DNA from: Lachnospiraceae bacterium UBA5899
Lineage (GTDB): Bacteria > Bacillota > Clostridia > Lachnospirales > Lachnospiraceae
Direction: 5' to 3'
Assembly: GCA_002432425.1 (NCBI GenBank)
Contig: DJEL01000031.1
Coordinates: 170,767-234,766, forward strand
DNA length: 64,000 nt
Positions 1-8,355 of this stretch are shown here, in pieces (within the stretch, counting starts at the first letter, position 1; each line of letters starts with the position of its first letter). The translations under genes were made by a program, and so were the position numbers. The notes under the pieces were generated by a model, which was not told where the DNA came from, ran no database searches, and saw only the letters and a list, made by a program, of their open reading frames with translations.

Positions 1-792
1 CGGGGTCACGGTGTCAAAGGTCTTAAAGGCGGAAATCATGGTCAGTGCCGATACCACCCAGCAGATGGTATTGATTTTCTTTTCGTTCATGTATTCCACT
101 AACTTCACAGGGAACATGAAGTACTTGTGGGGAATCAAATAGGTTGTGGCGCCGAATTTCAGGGTCGGATACAGTTCCTTTAAGCAGGCATCGAAGTATA
201 GCGGCGTCTGATTGCCGAATACGGTGTCCTCATTAAAAGAAAGAACTTCGGAAAGCTGCTCAATGTAGTCCAGCACGGAACGGTGGCAGGCGCAGACGCC
301 CTTGGGCACACCCGTGGAACCGGAAGTAAACACAATGTAAAGCGGGTCGGTATCAATGGCTTTGTCCCGGATTTCCGCTAATTTTTCCAGGTCCTGGGAA
401 TGTTCCTTAATGTCTTCAAAATTTAAGATTTCACCGGTAAAGGTAAGCTTTTCCGCCGCTTCCCTCATGGCATCGTCGCAAATCAGTACTCTCGGCTTGC
501 AGTTTTCCAGTATCAGGTTAATTCTTGCCGCCGGCATTTCCTCGTCAATGGGCACATAAAAGCAGCCCGCATCAATGACGGAGAAAAAGGTCGCAATGGT
601 GCGGGGACTCTTTTTCATAAAAACAATCACCGGCTCTTTGTAATAGCCCTTTTCCGCCAGGCAGGATGCCGTATTTTTGATAATCGTATCCAGTTCCCGG
701 AAGGTGTACTGCACTTCCTCATCGGCAAACGCCAGCTTATCCGGCACTCTCTTTACCGTGGCATCCAGATAATCCAACACATGATTTTGCAT
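1..792 (-). CDS. AMP-binding (amino acid adenylation) enzyme, 5' part only
   Basis: The first 264 codons of a protein that runs off the left edge. It belongs to the ANL superfamily, which activates a carboxylic acid as an acyl-AMP and usually passes it to a carrier thiol. The visible A3 phosphate-binding motif is FTSGSTGVPKGV around residue 150, preceded by the usual A2-like region (DAGCFYVPID). It starts with ATG at 792, 72 bases downstream of the racemase gene on the same strand, so the two are probably cotranscribed. Resemblance is to NRPS adenylation domains and DltA-type D-alanine ligases rather than to acetyl-CoA synthetases, but the specificity pocket and the C-terminal domain lie outside the window. 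The substrate is therefore unknown; the racemase next door suggests a D-amino acid. Confidence 0.8.
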   Translation of the reverse strand, partial: MQNHVLDYLDATVKRVPDKLAFADEEVQYTFRELDTIIKNTASCLAEKGYYKEPVIVFMKKSPRTIATFFSVIDAGCFYVPIDEEMPAARINLILENCKPRVLICDDAMREAAEKLTFTGEILNFEDIKEHSQDLEKLAEIRDKAIDTDPLYIVFTSGSTGVPKGVCACHRSVLDYIEQLSEVLSFNEDTVFGNQTPLYFDACLKELYPTLKFGATTYLIPHKYFMFPVKLVEYMNEKKINTICWVVSALTMISAFKTFDTVTP

Positions 793-864
793 GGTTCTTC
801 CTCGTTTTCCGGGCAGGGTGCTCATTTTCCGCCGTATGCGGCCGCACCTGTTCCGCCCTTATCT

Positions 865-1581
865 TTATCGGGTAATCAGTTCGTTATATTCTTCTTTTAA
901 GGCAGCACAGGACTCCACGCTGCATTTGGCAAGCACTTCCATGACATCCAAGAAGTCTGCCTGCATGGGATAATCCCGTTTAATCAGGGACAGCTCCGTG
1001 CATCCGAGCAGAATGACTTCCGCCCCTTTCCGGTGCAGTTCGTCCGCTACCGTCTGAAATTTCTCCATGTCCGCGGGCTTTCCCGCTTTCACATTCCGGT
1101 AAATCAGATCCATCACATACGCCTGCCCCGTTTCTCCGGGATAAACAGCCGTCATGTTTTTCTTCTGCAGTTCCTCCGTAAAAAGTCCGGTGCGCACCGT
1201 GCCGTCTGTTGCCATAATGCCGGCGCTTTTGCACCCCCTGTCGGAAAGGTACTTCACCGTTTCCGCTATGCCGTGGATGATGGGCACCCGGATGGCTTTT
1301 TCCAATTCGTCATGAAAATAGTGGGCGGTAATGCAGGGAATGGCAATCCTTGTGGCGTGCTGCTCCACCAGCGCCTTTCCCACCTCTATCATGGCAGGCA
1401 GCGGGCTCTCCTTGCTTTCCCCCAGAATGTATTTTGTCCGGTCGGGAGTGGAGGGTCTGCTGTAGATAATCATATCTATATGCTCTTGGTCCGTGTCAGC
1501 CTGCGTCATTTTCGTGACAAGTTCCATAAAATATGCAGTTGCCATGGGGCCGAGCCCTCCGATAATACCCAGTCTGTTCAT
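865..1581 (-). CDS. Aspartate/glutamate racemase family amino-acid racemase
   Basis: A 238-residue cofactor-independent amino-acid racemase of the Asp/Glu racemase family. These enzymes use two cysteines to take and return the alpha proton. Both are visible: PCITAH near residue 83 and LGCTEL near residue 194. The N-terminal GIIGGLGPMAT motif is typical of the aspartate racemase branch (RacD/YgeA-like). A TTG lies 12 bases further upstream in frame, but the ATG at 1581 is the more natural start. It sits 20 bases after the transglutaminase-like gene and 72 bases before the adenylation gene, which suggests that it supplies a D-amino acid to that enzyme. The exact substrate cannot be read from the sequence. 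Confidence 0.85.
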   Translation of the reverse strand: MNRLGIIGGLGPMATAYFMELVTKMTQADTDQEHIDMIIYSRPSTPDRTKYILGESKESPLPAMIEVGKALVEQHATRIAIPCITAHYFHDELEKAIRVPIIHGIAETVKYLSDRGCKSAGIMATDGTVRTGLFTEELQKKNMTAVYPGETGQAYVMDLIYRNVKAGKPADMEKFQTVADELHRKGAEVILLGCTELSLIKRDYPMQADFLDVMEVLAKCSVESCAALKEEYNELITR

Positions 1582-1601
1582 CGTATCTGCCAATCTTTCT
1601 T

Positions 1602-3242
1602 TTACTGAATGTCTGTATAAATCGTTCTGTCGTAGTTGTGGCTGCGGTAATGGGCATTGGAATATTCCATCAGGGTCGCATCGTCCACATAGCAGAAACG
1701 GGGATGGTCGGTGCGGGGACAGGTATCAAAATGGTACCAGCCTTCGCCGATGTCCACCAGGTTCCAGAAGTGCTGCGAACGGGTGGGGATTTTTTCAATG
1801 TCGCGGTTGGCAATACCGGCTCTCGTCAGAAGCTCCTTGGATGTGGCAAAATACACATAGCAGTCGCCCTGATGCAGCGCCAGTCCTTCATAGGCGCCCC
1901 GTATCCAGTCGCCCTTTTCCGAATAATTGATATAGGAAACATGGGTGCGTACCCAGTCATAAATCGCCACTAATTTATCATAGTCCGACATTTCGGGCGT
2001 GATGATGTTTGCCAGCACCTTGTCCGCCAGCACATCCACTTCTTCCTGTGTGTAGGCATGCTTGCGCACCGTCAGGGTAATCGTCTGACTGGTTTCGTTG
2101 CCCGCCCTGTCCTTTGCGGAATAGGTCACGGGATAGTTTCCCTCCGTATTTAAATCCACGCCGCTGCTGTCCACCTGCAGTTCAATGTCCTCATCGCAGT
2201 TGTCCGTTACCGTAACGCCCGTTTTGTAGCTGGCGCCGTCTCCGATGTAAACCGTCCGGTTGGCAACGCCCTTCATCACCGGCGCTTCGGTATCTTCTTT
2301 TAAGGTAAGGGTGGTCTGTGCTTTCGTAGTGTTGCCTCCCTCATCCTCTGCTACAATCACGACCTCCTGTGTGCCTTCCGCAAGCACCGGGTCAGTGTCA
2401 AAATAAAAGGTCAGCACCGTGGCATCCTCCGCCTCCGTCACAAACTGCTCTGCCGTAAGCAGACTGGTGGTATACGCCGATACCTCATGCACCGAAAAAA
2501 CAGGGGGAATGGTGTCCACAATATGGAGCACACTTTCAAAAGCATGCCCTTCCGCCCGGATATACACCGTCTTTTCACCCAGCGTAAGCATATCCGCTTC
2601 GGATAAATCCGACAAAAGAACCGCTCTTCCGTCCGCTGCTTCGCCTGCGGGAAGTAAAATCTTTATCGCTTCTTCCTGTAAGAAATCCGTAACCGTGGGC
2701 ACTTCACTTCCGATTTCCAGCTCCGTTTCTTCTTTTACCGGGCTGATAAGCAGGCTGCTTTCATAAGAAGTCACGTTGCCTCCCAAATCCTCAAGAAGAA
2801 CCGTCACCTTCTGTTCACCGTACCTGTAAAAATCAGGCTCCTCCTTAAAGTGCACTGTCACCGCCGTGGCATCCGTGATATTGCTGACAAAAGCATCCGC
2901 CGAAACAGCCGTGCCGTATGCCGTCTCCACTTCCGTCACATCCGCTTTGGGCGCAATGGTATCCTGTACCGTCAATATGCAATGATAATTAAAAAGCCCG
3001 GAATGAAGGGAAATTTCATAATCTCCCGGAATGGACACATCCGCCTGTACCTGCCTTGTTACAAATACGGCTTCCTTGGATGGGTCTTTCAGAAAATCCT
3101 GCGCCGTCACCGGAGTCCCGGCCTCTATGACGCAATGTTTATAGACACGCGTGGAGTAGGAATAGTACAAAGATCCTATTCCTGCTGCCACACAAAGTAG
3201 AATTCCCAGAATAATTGCTTTGGTAACTTTCCTGCGTTTCAT
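1602..3242 (-). CDS. Membrane-anchored Ig-like/transglutaminase-like protein
   Basis: A 546-residue extracytoplasmic protein. Residues 8-28 form one membrane segment after a basic start (MKRRKVTK), with no lipobox. Residues about 35-320 look like several beta-rich bacterial Ig-like repeats built on a recurring 'DTIAPKAD', 'DTIPPVFS', 'DTEAPVMK' linker. Residues about 320-395 resemble a DUF5011/HYR-type domain. The C-terminal part is a transglutaminase-like (papain-fold) domain with Cys in GDCYVYFAT, His in SQHFWNLV and Asp in WYHFDTCP in the right order for a catalytic triad. The ribosome-binding site AGGAGG lies nine bases before the ATG. It probably acts on wall-associated proteins or peptides, but the substrate is unknown. 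Confidence 0.8.
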   Translation of the reverse strand: MKRRKVTKAIILGILLCVAAGIGSLYYSYSTRVYKHCVIEAGTPVTAQDFLKDPSKEAVFVTRQVQADVSIPGDYEISLHSGLFNYHCILTVQDTIAPKADVTEVETAYGTAVSADAFVSNITDATAVTVHFKEEPDFYRYGEQKVTVLLEDLGGNVTSYESSLLISPVKEETELEIGSEVPTVTDFLQEEAIKILLPAGEAADGRAVLLSDLSEADMLTLGEKTVYIRAEGHAFESVLHIVDTIPPVFSVHEVSAYTTSLLTAEQFVTEAEDATVLTFYFDTDPVLAEGTQEVVIVAEDEGGNTTKAQTTLTLKEDTEAPVMKGVANRTVYIGDGASYKTGVTVTDNCDEDIELQVDSSGVDLNTEGNYPVTYSAKDRAGNETSQTITLTVRKHAYTQEEVDVLADKVLANIITPEMSDYDKLVAIYDWVRTHVSYINYSEKGDWIRGAYEGLALHQGDCYVYFATSKELLTRAGIANRDIEKIPTRSQHFWNLVDIGEGWYHFDTCPRTDHPRFCYVDDATLMEYSNAHYRSHNYDRTIYTDIQ

Positions 3243-3264
3243 AAATAAATTCCTCCTGAATGAA

Positions 3265-3537
3265 TTATTTTGCAGGATTTTTTCCGCTTAAGTACTGTGC
3301 AATGCCTTCTACAGCGGCATCCTCGTCGTTACCTTCGGCTGTTACAACCACATTTTCGCCGGCACGGAGTCCCATGCTCATCATGCCCATGATGCTCTTG
3401 GCATTGACCTTTACCGTACCGTCTTCGGACTGCAGGTAAATCTTGGAATCATAGGTGCTTGCAACCTGTACCAGCATGGCAGCCAGAGTGGCTTCGAGAC
3501 CGTTTTTCAGTTCGACCTTAATAATCTCCTTTTTCAT
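3265..3537 (-). CDS. HPr-fold protein lacking the PTS histidine (Crh-like)
   Basis: A 90-residue protein with the HPr fold. The regulatory serine site is intact (KSIMGMMSMGL, Ser48, equivalent to Ser46 of HPr). The PTS phosphorylation site is not: where HPr has GIHARP the sequence reads GLEATL, so His15 is Glu15 and Arg17 is Thr17. It therefore cannot carry PTS phosphate, but should remain a substrate of the HPr kinase encoded at 7287. Bacillus Crh is the known parallel: it lacks His15 and sits directly after whiA, as this gene does (11-base gap). A role as CcpA corepressor or carbon-flux signal is inferred from that parallel. GAGGAGG precedes the ATG. Confidence 0.88.
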   Translation of the reverse strand: MKKEIIKVELKNGLEATLAAMLVQVASTYDSKIYLQSEDGTVKVNAKSIMGMMSMGLRAGENVVVTAEGNDEDAAVEGIAQYLSGKNPAK

Positions 3538-3548
3538 AACTTCCTCCT

Positions 3549-4415
3549 CTACGACCGCAGTTTTTCTGCGAGTTCGCTTAACTTCCGTAATCTATGATTG
3601 ACTCCGGACTTGCCCACGGGAGGGGATAAATATTCTCCTAATTCCTTCAGGGCCGCTTCCGGATACGCAAGCCTTACCTCCGCCATTTCCCTGAGATTGT
3701 CGGGAAGACGGGAAAAACCGTAATAATCTCTTAAGTAAATAATGTCCTCCACCTGTCTTGTGGAAGCCTGCACCGTTTTCTGGATGTTGGCTGCTTCACA
3801 GTTGACCCGTCGGTTAATGGAATTTCTCATTTCCTTTAAGATACGAAGATTTTCCAGATTCATCAGTGCCACATGCGCTTCCATGATGTTCAGAAGCTCC
3901 ACGATGCCGGCACCTTCTTTCACATATACCACAAAATACTTCTTTCGGCAAACTATTTTTGCTTCAATGTCAAACTGCCCGATAATTTCCTGCAGTTGCT
4001 CCGCCTGTGGTCTGTTGTTGCACACAAATTCCAGATGATACCCCTTTGTGGGGTCGCTGATGGAGCCGCAGCTTAAAAAGGCGCCACGTATAAATGCCCT
4101 TCTGCAGCATGCCTGTTTTAAAAGGCTCGTATCGGCAGGCTTGGACAAATCACCCATAATAGCCAGTAAATCCGCCTTTTTCTGCCCTTTTACGCCAACA
4201 ACAGTATCTATATTATATGCTTTTTTCAATAATGTAAAGCCTTTTCTTAAGACTGCTTCATTTTCCGACTGAAATCCGATGGTCAGAGTCCCGTCTTCCA
4301 TCAGACCGTATTGCCCCGCATAATGCAGCATGGCGGACAGCTCTGCCATCTGGCAGTGCCTTGCCGGACTGATATGCTTCGCCAGTTCTTCTTTTACTTC
4401 CGCTGAGAAAGACAT
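3549..4415 (-). CDS. whiA: DNA-binding protein WhiA
   Basis: WhiA combines a LAGLIDADG homing-endonuclease-like fold with a C-terminal helix-turn-helix domain. It controls sporulation genes in actinomycetes and affects division and chromosome segregation in Firmicutes. The 288-residue product has the typical opening SFSAEVKEELAKH, the LAGLIDADG-type stretch RRAFIRGAFLSCGSI near residue 105 and the C-terminal HTH region ending in GKSGVNHRLRKL. Two ATGs are adjacent; the second, five bases after GAGGAGG, is chosen. It lies between rapZ and the Crh-like gene as in Bacillus, but without yvcK/glmR between rapZ and whiA. Confidence 0.93.
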   Translation of the reverse strand: MSFSAEVKEELAKHISPARHCQMAELSAMLHYAGQYGLMEDGTLTIGFQSENEAVLRKGFTLLKKAYNIDTVVGVKGQKKADLLAIMGDLSKPADTSLLKQACCRRAFIRGAFLSCGSISDPTKGYHLEFVCNNRPQAEQLQEIIGQFDIEAKIVCRKKYFVVYVKEGAGIVELLNIMEAHVALMNLENLRILKEMRNSINRRVNCEAANIQKTVQASTRQVEDIIYLRDYYGFSRLPDNLREMAEVRLAYPEAALKELGEYLSPPVGKSGVNHRLRKLSELAEKLRS

Positions 4416-4463
4416 CATTCCCTCCTCATTTACTACTCCTGCAGCCTTTTTCCATAAAGCTCC

Positions 4464-5321
4464 CTATTCCCGGAGTTCTCTGTGGAAAAGCTTGATGCCA
4501 TAGTTGCCCTTGTCCTTCATTCTTTCGTAAAGTGCATTGGCAAGGGTGACGCTTCTGTGCTGACCGCCCGTACAGCCGATGGCTATCACAAGCTGGTACT
4601 TTCCCTCCTTGACATAATTGGGAATTAAAAATTTCAGCATATCCTCCAGCTTGTCCAGGAATTCCTTCGACTCGGGGAACTGCATGACATACTCCTGTAC
4701 CTCTTTATCGTTGCCGGTCTTTTTCTTCAGGTCGTCCACATAAAAGGGGTTGGGCAGGAAACGTACATCAAACACCAGATCCGCATCCGTGGGGATGCCG
4801 TATTTAAATCCGAATGACAACAGTGTTATCATAAGGCTATTATATTCTTTGTTCTGCACAAAAATTCTATCCAGTTCTTCTTTTAATTCTCTGGTCAGAA
4901 GATTGGACGTATCGATCACATAATCGGCACTGTTGCGGATGCCGCGGGTCATTTCCCGCTCTAAGCGGATGCCGTCCTCCACCCTGCCCTCCGGCGCCAG
5001 CGGATGAACACGTCTTGTTTCCTTGTACCGCTTCACCAGGGCATTATCCGAAGCATCCATAAACAGAATTTCGAGCTCCTTGCCGGCATCCTTCTGCTTC
5101 TGCAAAATGCTGGTTGCTTCCGTAAAGGACTGTCCCGCACGCACATCCAGTCCCAATGCCACACGGGTGATTTCACTGCCCGGTGTGGCAATCAGTTCAA
5201 TGAATTTATCAAGCAAAGAGATGGGCAGATTGTCGACACAGTAAAAACCGGCATCCTCTAACATTTTAAGGGCGGTACTTTTTCCGCCGCCGCTCATACC
5301 CGTTACCACTACAAATCGCAT
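4464..5321 (-). CDS. rapZ: RapZ/YvcJ nucleotide-binding protein
   Basis: A 285-residue P-loop protein of the RapZ/YvcJ family. Walker A is GMSGGGKS at residues 8-15, immediately after the start MRFVVVTG. The C-terminal domain has the family signature IGCTGGQHRSV, which in E. coli RapZ binds the glucosamine-6-phosphate-regulating RNA. In Firmicutes the protein binds and hydrolyses nucleotides and affects competence and wall precursor supply. The reading frame is open further upstream into murB, but that extension lacks a ribosome-binding site, whereas AAAGGTGAG lies just before 5321. It sits 29 bases downstream of murB. Confidence 0.93.
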   Translation of the reverse strand: MRFVVVTGMSGGGKSTALKMLEDAGFYCVDNLPISLLDKFIELIATPGSEITRVALGLDVRAGQSFTEATSILQKQKDAGKELEILFMDASDNALVKRYKETRRVHPLAPEGRVEDGIRLEREMTRGIRNSADYVIDTSNLLTRELKEELDRIFVQNKEYNSLMITLLSFGFKYGIPTDADLVFDVRFLPNPFYVDDLKKKTGNDKEVQEYVMQFPESKEFLDKLEDMLKFLIPNYVKEGKYQLVIAIGCTGGQHRSVTLANALYERMKDKGNYGIKLFHRELRE

Positions 5322-5349
5322 TCCGCTCACCTTTCCTTTCCGCATTTTT

Positions 5350-6264
5350 CTAAAATTTTCCGAGCATGATGACTTCCGGCTCCAAATGCACGGAGAACCG
5401 CTCGTAAACCGTTTCCCGGATGTAATCAATCAAATCATTAATGTCTTTTGCCGTGGCATCCCCGGTGTTTACCACAAAACCGCAGTGCTTGGGTGATACC
5501 TGGGCACCGCCTATCTGATAACCGGAAAGTCCCGCATCCATAATCAGCTTGCCGGCAAAATGTCCTTCCGGTCTTTTGAAGGTGCTGCCTGCGGAAGGAA
5601 ATTCCAGTGGCTGCTTTTCCCTTCTTCGCTGCTGGAAATCTGCCATTTTCGCACGGATTTCCTCCTGATTGCCGGGTTTTAAACAAAGGGTGCAGGAGGT
5701 CACGATAAAGGGATGGTTTTTCAAAGCGCTGGTACGGTAACCGAACTCCATGGTTTCGTTGTCCATCTCCAGCTTATCCCCTTCGTCATTCCAAACGGTC
5801 ACTGTTTCCACGACCTGCTTCATCTCGCCGTCATAGGCTCCCGCATTCATCATAACGGCTCCGCCGATGGTGCCGGGAATGCCTGCGGCAAATTCGAGTC
5901 CCGTAAGACCCTGGTCCGCCGCCGCGGCAGCCACCTTGGCAAGGCTTGCGCCCGCCGCCGCATAGATATGGTCTCCGTTGATGCGGATTTCATCCATTTT
6001 TCTGCCGAAGTGTAAAATCACTCCGTCAAAGCCTTTATCGGAAACCAAAAGGTTGCTTCCGTTTCCCATAACAAAACAGGGGATTTCCACTCGTTTCAGG
6101 TACTGCAGCAGCTTTTCCGTCTGCACCCTCGGCGAAAGTTCTATAAAACACGCCGCATTGCCGCCCACCTTGAAGGTGGTGTGGTTCTTCATAGGTTCTT
6201 CCATGTGCAAATCTTCTGCGGGCACAAAGCGCTGAAATGCTTCCCTTACTGTCTGACTTATCAT
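5350..6264 (-). CDS. murB: UDP-N-acetylenolpyruvoylglucosamine reductase MurB
   Basis: MurB is the FAD- and NADPH-dependent enzyme that makes UDP-N-acetylmuramate, the second committed step of peptidoglycan synthesis. The 304-residue product has the FAD-binding motifs MGNGSNLLVSDKGF near residue 75 and GIPGTIGGAVMMNAGAYDGE near residue 130, the catalytic serine in PSAGSTFKRP and a C-terminal Glu in LEPEVIML. The length and the absence of a large insert fit the type II MurB of Firmicutes. It is translated from a G-rich ribosome-binding site in the chain glk-murB-rapZ-whiA. Confidence 0.95.
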   Translation of the reverse strand: MISQTVREAFQRFVPAEDLHMEEPMKNHTTFKVGGNAACFIELSPRVQTEKLLQYLKRVEIPCFVMGNGSNLLVSDKGFDGVILHFGRKMDEIRINGDHIYAAAGASLAKVAAAAADQGLTGLEFAAGIPGTIGGAVMMNAGAYDGEMKQVVETVTVWNDEGDKLEMDNETMEFGYRTSALKNHPFIVTSCTLCLKPGNQEEIRAKMADFQQRRREKQPLEFPSAGSTFKRPEGHFAGKLIMDAGLSGYQIGGAQVSPKHCGFVVNTGDATAKDINDLIDYIRETVYERFSVHLEPEVIMLGKF

Positions 6265-6298
6265 TTATTTCCCCCCGGTTTATAATTTTATGTAGTGC

Positions 6299-7255
6299 TT
6301 ATTCTGTCTTGCCTTCCGCATCCAGTACGAGCTTGGCTGCACCGAAAATGCCGGCGTCGTTGCCCAGCTTTGCCAGTGCAAATTCCACATCGCGGCAGCC
6401 GCGGAACGCATACTGCATGTAATAAGGCTTTACATATTCAAAAATAACTTCTCCCGCTTTGGAAACACCGCCGCCGATAACGAATGCCTTGGGATTTACC
6501 ACGCAGGCAACGGCTGCCAGTCCTTTGCCGAGGTACTGTCCGAACTGCTCTGCAATTTCAATGGCTACTTTATCGCCGAATTTTACGGCATCCCATACTG
6601 CCTTGGCGGAAAGCTCTCTGTCACGGAGTACGCTTGCTTCTTCGTCCTTTGCCAGCCTCTTCTTTGCCAGTCTTACGATACCGGTTGCGGAAGCATACTG
6701 CTCCAGGCAGCCGATGTTGTGGCAGCCGCATTCCTCGGTTTCCGCATCCTCTACGTGGATGTGTCCGATTTCACCGCCGGCTCCCAGTGCTCCGGTTATC
6801 ATCTGACCGTTGCTGATAATACCGCCGCCGACGCCGGTGCCCAGTGTTACGACAACCAAATCCTTAAAGCCTTTGCCGCCGCCCTGCCACATTTCGCCGA
6901 GCGCTGCCACATTGGCGTCGTTTCCTGCCATAACGGGTACATTCAAGTGTTTCTGGAAAGCTTCCGGGATGTTGAATACGGTATCCCAGCCTAAGTTTGC
7001 GGTCTTGTATACGGTGCCCTCCGCATCTACGGGGCCCGGTACGCCGATGCCGACACCGGCTACTTCGTCCTGCTCGATTTCATACTTGCCCATTTTTTCT
7101 TCAATGCTTGCGGCAATGTCGGGAAGCACTCTTTCGCCGCCGTTTGCGGTCACGCTGGGGATTTCCCACTTTTCCAGCACATTGGCGTTCATGTCAAAAA
7201 GTCCCATTTTTACGGTGGTGCCGCCTACATCTACTCCAAATACATATTTCTTCAT
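6299..7255 (-). CDS. glk: ROK-family glucokinase
   Basis: A 318-residue sugar kinase that phosphorylates glucose with ATP in the cytoplasm. The ATP phosphate-binding motif DVGGTTVKMGLF is at residues 8-19. The catalytic Asp is in AGNDANVAALGE. The ROK zinc motif is GHIHVEDAETEECGCHNIGCLEQYAS, shown here as key residues His, Cys, Cys and Cys in CGCHNIGCLEQ, around residues 165-185. Substrate preference for glucose is the usual one in Clostridia but is not proven by sequence. An ATG four codons upstream (7267) abuts the AAAGG element and is less likely. Its place between hprK and murB links sugar activation, carbon regulation and wall synthesis. Confidence 0.9.
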   Translation of the reverse strand: MKKYVFGVDVGGTTVKMGLFDMNANVLEKWEIPSVTANGGERVLPDIAASIEEKMGKYEIEQDEVAGVGIGVPGPVDAEGTVYKTANLGWDTVFNIPEAFQKHLNVPVMAGNDANVAALGEMWQGGGKGFKDLVVVTLGTGVGGGIISNGQMITGALGAGGEIGHIHVEDAETEECGCHNIGCLEQYASATGIVRLAKKRLAKDEEASVLRDRELSAKAVWDAVKFGDKVAIEIAEQFGQYLGKGLAAVACVVNPKAFVIGGGVSKAGEVIFEYVKPYYMQYAFRGCRDVEFALAKLGNDAGIFGAAKLVLDAEGKTE

Positions 7256-7286
7256 ATCCGTTACCATACCTTTCTTTTTCTGTTAT

Positions 7287-8231
7287 TTATTCGTCCTCAT
7301 CCTCTTCGCGTCTTCTGGCGAGGGAATTCTGCACTCTGGTATAAAGCTCCTGCGCTGCATTGTAACCCATCTTTTTCTGTCTGTGGTTTACGGCTGCCGT
7401 CTCGCAGATGACCGCCAGGTTACGGCCGGGGCGGATGGGCAGGGTGTAGCATACCACTTTGTTGCCGAGATATTCGGTGTATTCTTCTTCCAGACCGAGT
7501 CTGTCGTACTCTTTGTCCTTATCCCAGTCTTCCAGACGGATAACCATATCGATAGACTGGGTATCCTTTACGCTTGCGGCACCGAACAGCGCCTTCACAT
7601 CCACGATACCGATACCGCGCAGTTCAATTAAATGCTTGGTAACATCCGGTGCGGAACCTACCAGGGTATCGTCGCTTACCTTGCGGATTTCCACGGCGTC
7701 GTCCGTTACCAGACGGTGTCCTCTCTTTACCAGCTCCAGAGCCGCTTCGGATTTACCGATACCGCTTTCACCGGTAATCAGCACGCCTTCGCCGTATACA
7801 TCCACCAGTACGCCGTGTACGGAAATACAGGGCGCCAGCTTGACATTCAGCCAGCGGATGGCTTCCGCCATGAATACGGATGTATTCTTCTTGGTAGAAA
7901 AAACCGGTCTGTTATATTTATAGGCAATTTCAAGGAAAATCGGGTCGGGCTGCAGTTCGCGGCAGAATACCACGCAGGGAATGTCATAGGACATCAGTTT
8001 GTCGTATACCACCCTTTTCTGCTCTTCGCTGATACCTTCCATATAAGTATATTCCACAAAACCGATAACCTGCAGTCGTGAAGAGTCGAAATGCTCGAAA
8101 TAACCTGCCATCTGCAGCGCCGGTCTGTTTACATCCGGCATGGTAATCTTGATGCTCTTGATGTCGATGTCAGGAGTCAGATTTTCCAGCTTGAACTTTT
8201 CCACAACCTTTTCCATTTTTACGCTTGCCAT
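7287..8231 (-). CDS. hprK: HPr kinase/phosphorylase HprK
   Basis: HprK phosphorylates and dephosphorylates the regulatory serine of HPr and Crh in response to fructose-1,6-bisphosphate and phosphate. The 314-residue protein has an N-terminal domain and a C-terminal kinase domain with P-loop GESGIGKSE near residue 155, catalytic His and Asp in VLVDVYGEGV/HRLVTDDAVEI, and the HprK signature LELRGIGIVDVKALFG (seen as LIELRGIGIVDV). The start ATG at 8231 has GAGG seven bases upstream; the ATG at 8237 overlaps it. The only HPr-fold gene in the window (3265) has a serine site but no histidine, so this kinase should act on it as well as on a true HPr elsewhere. Confidence 0.95.
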   Translation of the reverse strand: MASVKMEKVVEKFKLENLTPDIDIKSIKITMPDVNRPALQMAGYFEHFDSSRLQVIGFVEYTYMEGISEEQKRVVYDKLMSYDIPCVVFCRELQPDPIFLEIAYKYNRPVFSTKKNTSVFMAEAIRWLNVKLAPCISVHGVLVDVYGEGVLITGESGIGKSEAALELVKRGHRLVTDDAVEIRKVSDDTLVGSAPDVTKHLIELRGIGIVDVKALFGAASVKDTQSIDMVIRLEDWDKDKEYDRLGLEEEYTEYLGNKVVCYTLPIRPGRNLAVICETAAVNHRQKKMGYNAAQELYTRVQNSLARRREEDEDE

Positions 8232-8293
8232 ACCCATACCTCGCTTTTTATCATTCCGTCCTTTTGTGACGTTTGCTGTTCATATACTGTTTT

Positions 8294-8302
8294 ATTTTAG
8301 CA
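8294..8302 (-). promoter_or_regulatory. Extended -10 promoter for the hprK-glk-murB-rapZ-whiA run
   Basis: On the minus strand TGCTAAAAT forms an extended -10 element (TGn plus TAAAAT) about 57 bases before the hprK start. No convincing -35 hexamer is visible. It lies in the 124-base gap after uvrC, the largest gap in this gene run. Confidence 0.45.
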
Positions 8303-8355
8303 CATGCGGCTTCTTTTGCATAGTCGCAAAAACGTCGTCCGCTGCCGTTTCTGCC

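Noticed and set aside
6810..7631. 273-codon plus-strand open frame
   Set aside because: Antisense to glk and hprK; low-complexity translation without motifs.
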